Source: Nocardioides xinjiangensis
Lineage (GTDB): Bacteria > Actinomycetota > Actinomycetes > Propionibacteriales > Nocardioidaceae
Length of the DNA: 64,000 nucleotides
NCBI RefSeq assembly: GCF_017916455.1
Contig: NZ_JAFMSY010000001.1
Coordinates: 1,595,977 to 1,659,976, forward strand
Reading direction: 5' to 3'
Numbering within the stretch: position 1 is the first letter of the stretch; each line of letters starts with the position of its first letter. The notes under the pieces were generated by a model. The model saw only the letters and a program-made list of their open reading frames with translations, made no database searches and was not told the DNA's origin. The position numbers and the translations under genes were made by a program. Below are positions 60,772 to 64,000 of this stretch, one piece after another.

Positions 60772-62292
60772 GTGACCCAGCCGGAACCCGTCGTCCTCGA
60801 CAGCCCCGCCGGCGTCGACCCCGAGAAGCTGGCGGTCGCGCTCGACGTGCTGCGCCAGGTGTCCGCGCTGCCGCCGGACCACGACGACGTACGCACGGTG
60901 AAGCGCGCCGCGTCCTGGATGTACAAGCAGCTCAAGAAGCAGCGTCGCGCCGAGATCCGCCTCGAGCGGCAGCGCCACGACCAGCGGATCATCGAGCGCA
61001 CCGCGACCGGCTCCCCGATGCGCATCGACGACGAGACCGCGGGCATCCCGCTGGTGCCAGGCACCACCGGCGCCTTCGCCGGAGAGCTGATCACCGCCCG
61101 CGGCTGCTACATCTGCAAGCAGGACTTCACGCTGGTCGACGCGTTCTACCACTGGCTGTGCCCCACGTGCGCGGCGATGAGCCACGCGAAGCGCGACCAG
61201 CGCACCGACCTCACCGGCCGGCGCGCGCTGCTCACCGGTGGGCGGGCGAAGATCGGGATGTACATCGCCCTGCGCCTGCTCCGCGACGGCGCGCACATCA
61301 CCATCACCACCCGGTTCCCCAGGGACGCGGTGCGCCGCTTCTCCGCGCTGCCCGACTCGCACGAGTGGATCGACCGGCTCAAGGTCGTCGGCATCGACCT
61401 CCGCGACCCCACGCAGGTGCTGTCGCTGGCCGACGACGTCGCGGCCGCCGGACCGCTGGACATCCTCGTCAACAACGCCTGCCAGACCGTGCGTCGCACG
61501 CCCGGCGCCTACGCGCCGCTCGTCGACGGCGAGTCCCGTCCGCTGCCCGTAGGGGTCGCGCTGCCCGAGCTGGTCACCTTCGACCACGTCTCCGAGGCCC
61601 ACCCCGCCGCCATCGCCGGGGCCCTGCGCGACACCGCCGTCGCGCACCACGAGGGCGAGTCGCGCGAGCACGCACGTGCCGCCCACAACGCCGCGACGCT
61701 CACCGCGCTGGCGCTGAAGGCCGGCCACGCCTCCCTCGACGCCCACCTCGCCGGCACCGCCGTCGACGCCGGCGGCCTGCTGCCGGACGTGCAGGTCAGC
61801 AACTCGTGGACCCAGACGGTCGGCGAGATCGACCCGCTGGAGCTGCTCGAGGTGCAGCTGTGCAACTCGATCGCACCGTTCCTGCTGGTGTCCCGGCTGC
61901 GCCCGGCCCTGGCCGCAGCCGCGTCGGCGGCCGCGTCGGGGCGGTCGTACGTCGTCAACGTCTCGGCGATGGAGGGGCAGTTCAGCCGCCGCTACAAGGG
62001 CGCCGGGCACCCCCACACCAACATGGCGAAGGCCGCGCTCAACATGCTCACCCGGACCAGCTCGGGGGAGATGTTCGAGACCGACCGCATCCTCATGACG
62101 GCGGTCGACACCGGCTGGATCACCGACGAGCGTCCGCACCACGAGAAGCTCCGGATCGCCGCCGAGGGCTGGCACGCGCCGCTCGACCTCGTCGACGGGG
62201 CGGCCCGCGTCTACGACCCGATCGTGCTCGGCGAGGCGGGCACCGACCTCTTCGGGTGCTTCGTCAAGGACTACCAGCCCTCGCCGTGGTGA
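60772..62292 (+). CDS. SDR-like oxidoreductase with N-terminal zinc ribbon and altered catalytic site
   Basis: The 506-residue protein has a helical, basic N-terminus (about 40-80) and a four-cysteine module (Cys112, Cys115, Cys130, Cys133: GCYICKQDF ... CPTC). A Rossmann SDR domain follows, with RALLTGGRAKIGMYIAL (about 151-167) and ILVNNAC. Where the catalytic YxxxK is expected the sequence reads TNMAK, so Tyr is missing although Lys and a preceding Ser (NVSAMEG) are kept. It could act on an unusual substrate or be a non-classical enzyme. GTG start at 60772. Confidence 0.82.
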   Translation: MTQPEPVVLDSPAGVDPEKLAVALDVLRQVSALPPDHDDVRTVKRAASWMYKQLKKQRRAEIRLERQRHDQRIIERTATGSPMRIDDETAGIPLVPGTTGAFAGELITARGCYICKQDFTLVDAFYHWLCPTCAAMSHAKRDQRTDLTGRRALLTGGRAKIGMYIALRLLRDGAHITITTRFPRDAVRRFSALPDSHEWIDRLKVVGIDLRDPTQVLSLADDVAAAGPLDILVNNACQTVRRTPGAYAPLVDGESRPLPVGVALPELVTFDHVSEAHPAAIAGALRDTAVAHHEGESREHARAAHNAATLTALALKAGHASLDAHLAGTAVDAGGLLPDVQVSNSWTQTVGEIDPLELLEVQLCNSIAPFLLVSRLRPALAAAASAAASGRSYVVNVSAMEGQFSRRYKGAGHPHTNMAKAALNMLTRTSSGEMFETDRILMTAVDTGWITDERPHHEKLRIAAEGWHAPLDLVDGAARVYDPIVLGEAGTDLFGCFVKDYQPSPW

Positions 62293-62345
62293 GCGCCGGC
62301 GCGGCGCCGCGGCATGGCCCGGCCACGGCTGGGTAACGACAGGCG

Positions 62346-63140
62346 GTGAGCCTCAGTCGCAGGTCCGTGCTGGTCGGCGGCGCGACGGTGTCGATGACCG
62401 CCACGCTCGGTGCCTGCGGCCGGGAGCCGGGGGTGGACGAGAGGAGCCCCGCGATGGACGCGTCGACCGCCGAGGTGCGGCGGGGCCGCCTGGCGTTCCG
62501 GCCGCCGGAGCAGCCCCGAGCCGCCACAGGACGAACGGGGACGTTCGCGATGTCGGGGGGCGGCGGGGCGCCGCCCGCGGAGCTCCACGTGCCTGCGCTC
62601 GACGGCCGGGAGCCGCTGCGCCTCGTGGTGATGCTCCACGGCGCCGGCGGTGTCGCTCGCAGTGCCCTCGACCGACTGCGTGGCGCGGCGGACGCGCACC
62701 GGCTGCTCGTGCTCGCCCCGAAGTCGACCTCCACCACGTGGGACGTCATCGGAGGCGGCTACGGTCCCGACGTCCGCAACCTGGACCGGCTGCTGGCCGA
62801 GCTCGCGGCCGCCTACCCGCTCCGCGGCTTCACCATCGGCGGGTTCTCGGACGGCGCGAGCTACGCCCTGTCGCTGGGGATCGGCAACGGTGACGTCTTC
62901 GACTCCGTCATCGCGTTCTCACCCGGGTTCCAGGCCGCCGGGACGACGAACGGTCGACCGGACTTCTTCGTCTCGCACGGCACCGCGGACCGGGTTCTGC
63001 CCATCGATCGCTGCAGCCGCCGCATCGTCCCGGCGCTCGAGGACGCCGGCTACGACGTGACGTACCACGAGTTCGACGGTGGCCACGTGGTGCCGGAGCC
63101 GGTCCGGGACGAGGCGGTCGCCTGGCTCGACGCGCGCTGA
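62346..63140 (+). CDS. Lipoprotein esterase/phospholipase-type alpha/beta hydrolase
   Basis: The 264-residue exported protein begins LSRRSVLVGG, a twin-arginine-like signal, with lipobox LGAC (Cys24). The hydrolase domain shows LVVMLHGAGG (oxyanion hole), nucleophile Ser in GGFSDGAS, Asp in SHGTADRVLP and His in FDGGHVVPEP, a complete triad. It resembles LpqC/polyhydroxybutyrate-depolymerase-like esterases. It acts at the outer face of the membrane. Substrate unknown. GTG start. Confidence 0.88.
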   Translation: MSLSRRSVLVGGATVSMTATLGACGREPGVDERSPAMDASTAEVRRGRLAFRPPEQPRAATGRTGTFAMSGGGGAPPAELHVPALDGREPLRLVVMLHGAGGVARSALDRLRGAADAHRLLVLAPKSTSTTWDVIGGGYGPDVRNLDRLLAELAAAYPLRGFTIGGFSDGASYALSLGIGNGDVFDSVIAFSPGFQAAGTTNGRPDFFVSHGTADRVLPIDRCSRRIVPALEDAGYDVTYHEFDGGHVVPEPVRDEAVAWLDAR

Positions 63141-63165
63141 CCGGCGGGCGGTCCGGCCTCCCCGC

Positions 63166-63591
63166 TCAGCCCGCCGGAGCGCCGGCGATGTTGACCATCC
63201 AGCTGATGCCGAACCGGTCCACGAACATCCCGAACTCGTCGCCCCAGGGCGCCGGCTCGAGCGGTTGACGCACGTCGCCGCCCTCGGAGAGGCCCGCGAA
63301 CCACGCGCGCATCTCGTCGGCGTCCTCGGGGCCGCCCGACAGGCTGACCGAGACGTTGTCGCCGTAGGTCACCTGCACCATCTCCGCGGGCGCGTCGGCG
63401 CACATCAGCGTGAAGCCCGACGGCGTCTCCAGCTGGCCGTGCATGACCTGGTCGGCCAACGGGCCCCCGGTGCCCATGTCGCCGAAGGTCATCACCTCGA
63501 GCTCGCCGCCCAGCACGGACCGGTAGAACTCGATCGCCTCCCGAGCCCTGCCGTCGGGGAAGTTCAGGTAGGGGTTCAGCCTGGTGGTCAC
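63166..63591 (-). CDS. VOC-family protein, PhnB-like
   Basis: The 141-residue protein has the PhnB/YjdN signature: LNPYLNFPDGRAREAIEFYRSVLGGEL (in part), MTFGDMGTG, and the C-terminal WGDEFGMFVDRFGISWMVN. GTG 63591 with GAGGAG 8 bases upstream is preferred over the longer frame. Despite the name, most PhnB-like proteins are not shown to act on phosphonates. It converges with the esterase gene. Confidence 0.9.
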   Translation of the reverse strand: MTTRLNPYLNFPDGRAREAIEFYRSVLGGELEVMTFGDMGTGGPLADQVMHGQLETPSGFTLMCADAPAEMVQVTYGDNVSVSLSGGPEDADEMRAWFAGLSEGGDVRQPLEPAPWGDEFGMFVDRFGISWMVNIAGAPAG

Positions 63592-63657
63592 GGGACGCTC
63601 CTCGCACGCTCGGACGGCGAGCACCACGCTAGCCAGCGGCGGCGGACGGCGGAAGGC

Positions 63658-63771
63658 TCAGCGGCCCATGTTCAGCAGCACCGTCAGCAGCACCGAGAGC
63701 ACGACCGACACCAGGATCATCATCAGGCAGCCGATGCCGCCGCCCAGCGGGCGGATGCGCACGGGGCTCAT
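63658..63771 (-). CDS. Small single-span membrane protein, 37 residues
   Basis: Reads MSPVRIRPLGGGIGCLMMIL and continues hydrophobic to LLNMGR: a short basic N-terminus and one membrane helix. Its ATG overlaps the stop of the PRC-barrel gene (ATGA), which strongly supports that it is translated by coupling. No known family. Confidence 0.68.
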   Translation of the reverse strand: MSPVRIRPLGGGIGCLMMILVSVVLSVLLTVLLNMGR

Positions 63772-64000
63772 CGCTCCCCCACGTTCCCGCCGGCGCCCTC
63801 GCCCGTCGACCAGGAGTCGCCGGGCAGGTCCTCGCGGTTCTCGTGGCCGGTGCGCTGCGTGTAGTGCTCGGCGTGCAGGCCCCGCGACGTCTCGTCCCAG
63901 GTCCCCTCGTCGTAGTCCGGGGCGTCCTTGACCTGGTCCTTGCTGACGTTGACGATGATGCGGCGTCCCTCGTGGTCCATGCCGACCACGGTGCCGGCGG
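63768..64000 (-). CDS. PRC-barrel-like protein, C-terminal part (runs off the window)
   Basis: The visible C-terminal 77 codons read GTVVGMDHEGRRIIVNVSKD followed by KDAPDYDEGTWDETSRG and a hydrophilic tail with an NVGER end. The pattern (strand, then VSKDQVKDAPDYD) is that of PRC-barrel stress proteins of actinobacteria. The true start is beyond position 64000. The stop overlaps the start of the small membrane protein. Confidence 0.72.
   Translation of the reverse strand, partial: AGTVVGMDHEGRRIIVNVSKDQVKDAPDYDEGTWDETSRGLHAEHYTQRTGHENREDLPGDSWSTGEGAGGNVGER

Overview
The window is very GC-rich, densely packed DNA from an actinobacterium. Third positions are almost all G or C, GTG starts are common, stop/start overlaps are frequent, and several start codons sit 6-7 bases after a TAnnnT box (leaderless transcripts). 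Gene content and order (SigK/RskA with a fasciclin lipoprotein, a GlpD/TetR/flavoprotein trio like one in mycobacteria, DUF4282, a MerR-linked fadA/fadB pair) fit Nocardioides or a close relative in Nocardioidaceae. That genus call is inference. I saw no rRNA, tRNA, insertion sequence, prophage or CRISPR array.

Layout. 1-4.1 kb: the 5' part of an enoyl-CoA hydratase gene, then a SigK regulon (membrane molybdopterin oxidoreductase, fasciclin lipoprotein, sigK, rskA) with two promoter-like sequences matching the mycobacterial SigK pattern. 4.1-5.8 kb: a second ECF sigma factor and an unusual repeat-rich membrane partner. 5.8-9.7 kb: AraC regulator, VOC, cupin, methyltransferase, YjbR, SRPBCC and DUF4282 genes with a tandem palindromic repeat. 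9.8-12.1 kb: an ABC exporter. 12.07-12.28 kb: a 32-bp periodic repeat cluster. 12.3-16.5 kb: fadB-fadA with a divergent MerR regulator. 16.6-23.4 kb: antiporter, SDR, CPBP protease, YbdK-like ligase, LLM flavin enzyme, RhlE-type helicase. 23.7-25.6 kb: arsenic locus (ArsI/CadI diverging from ArsR, aquaporin, ArsC). 25.7-33.7 kb: flavin monooxygenase, MFS transporter with a CoA-racemase-like enzyme, PadR with FadH, FabH.

33.7-42.5 kb: a large hairpin, small proteins, a secreted protein and a C39-like protein, then a surface-glycan block (UDP-glucose dehydrogenase facing an operon of sulfotransferase and three glycosyltransferases). 42.6-47.8 kb: GH1 glycosidase, pirin, a secreted amidase with an Ig-like tail. 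48-51.8 kb: AGPS-like flavoprotein, TetR and GlpD. 51.9-55.2 kb: glmS with a small upstream gene, a 41-residue protein and YceI. 55.3-64 kb: DeaD helicase, GNAT protein, three orphan response regulators, an atypical zinc-ribbon SDR, a lipoprotein esterase, a VOC protein and a PRC-barrel/small membrane protein pair cut by the window end.

Common themes are lipid and CoA metabolism (fadB/fadA, AMACR, FadH, FabH, GlpD/AGPS), envelope biology (SigK regulon, sulfated glycan, amidase) and dispersed hairpin repeats placed between genes. No single large new system stands out. The best leads are the SigK promoters, a shared TGACA-N7-TGTCA operator at two CoA-pathway genes, a 44-bp palindrome family with one copy read in frame inside fadH, and the 32-bp periodic cluster.
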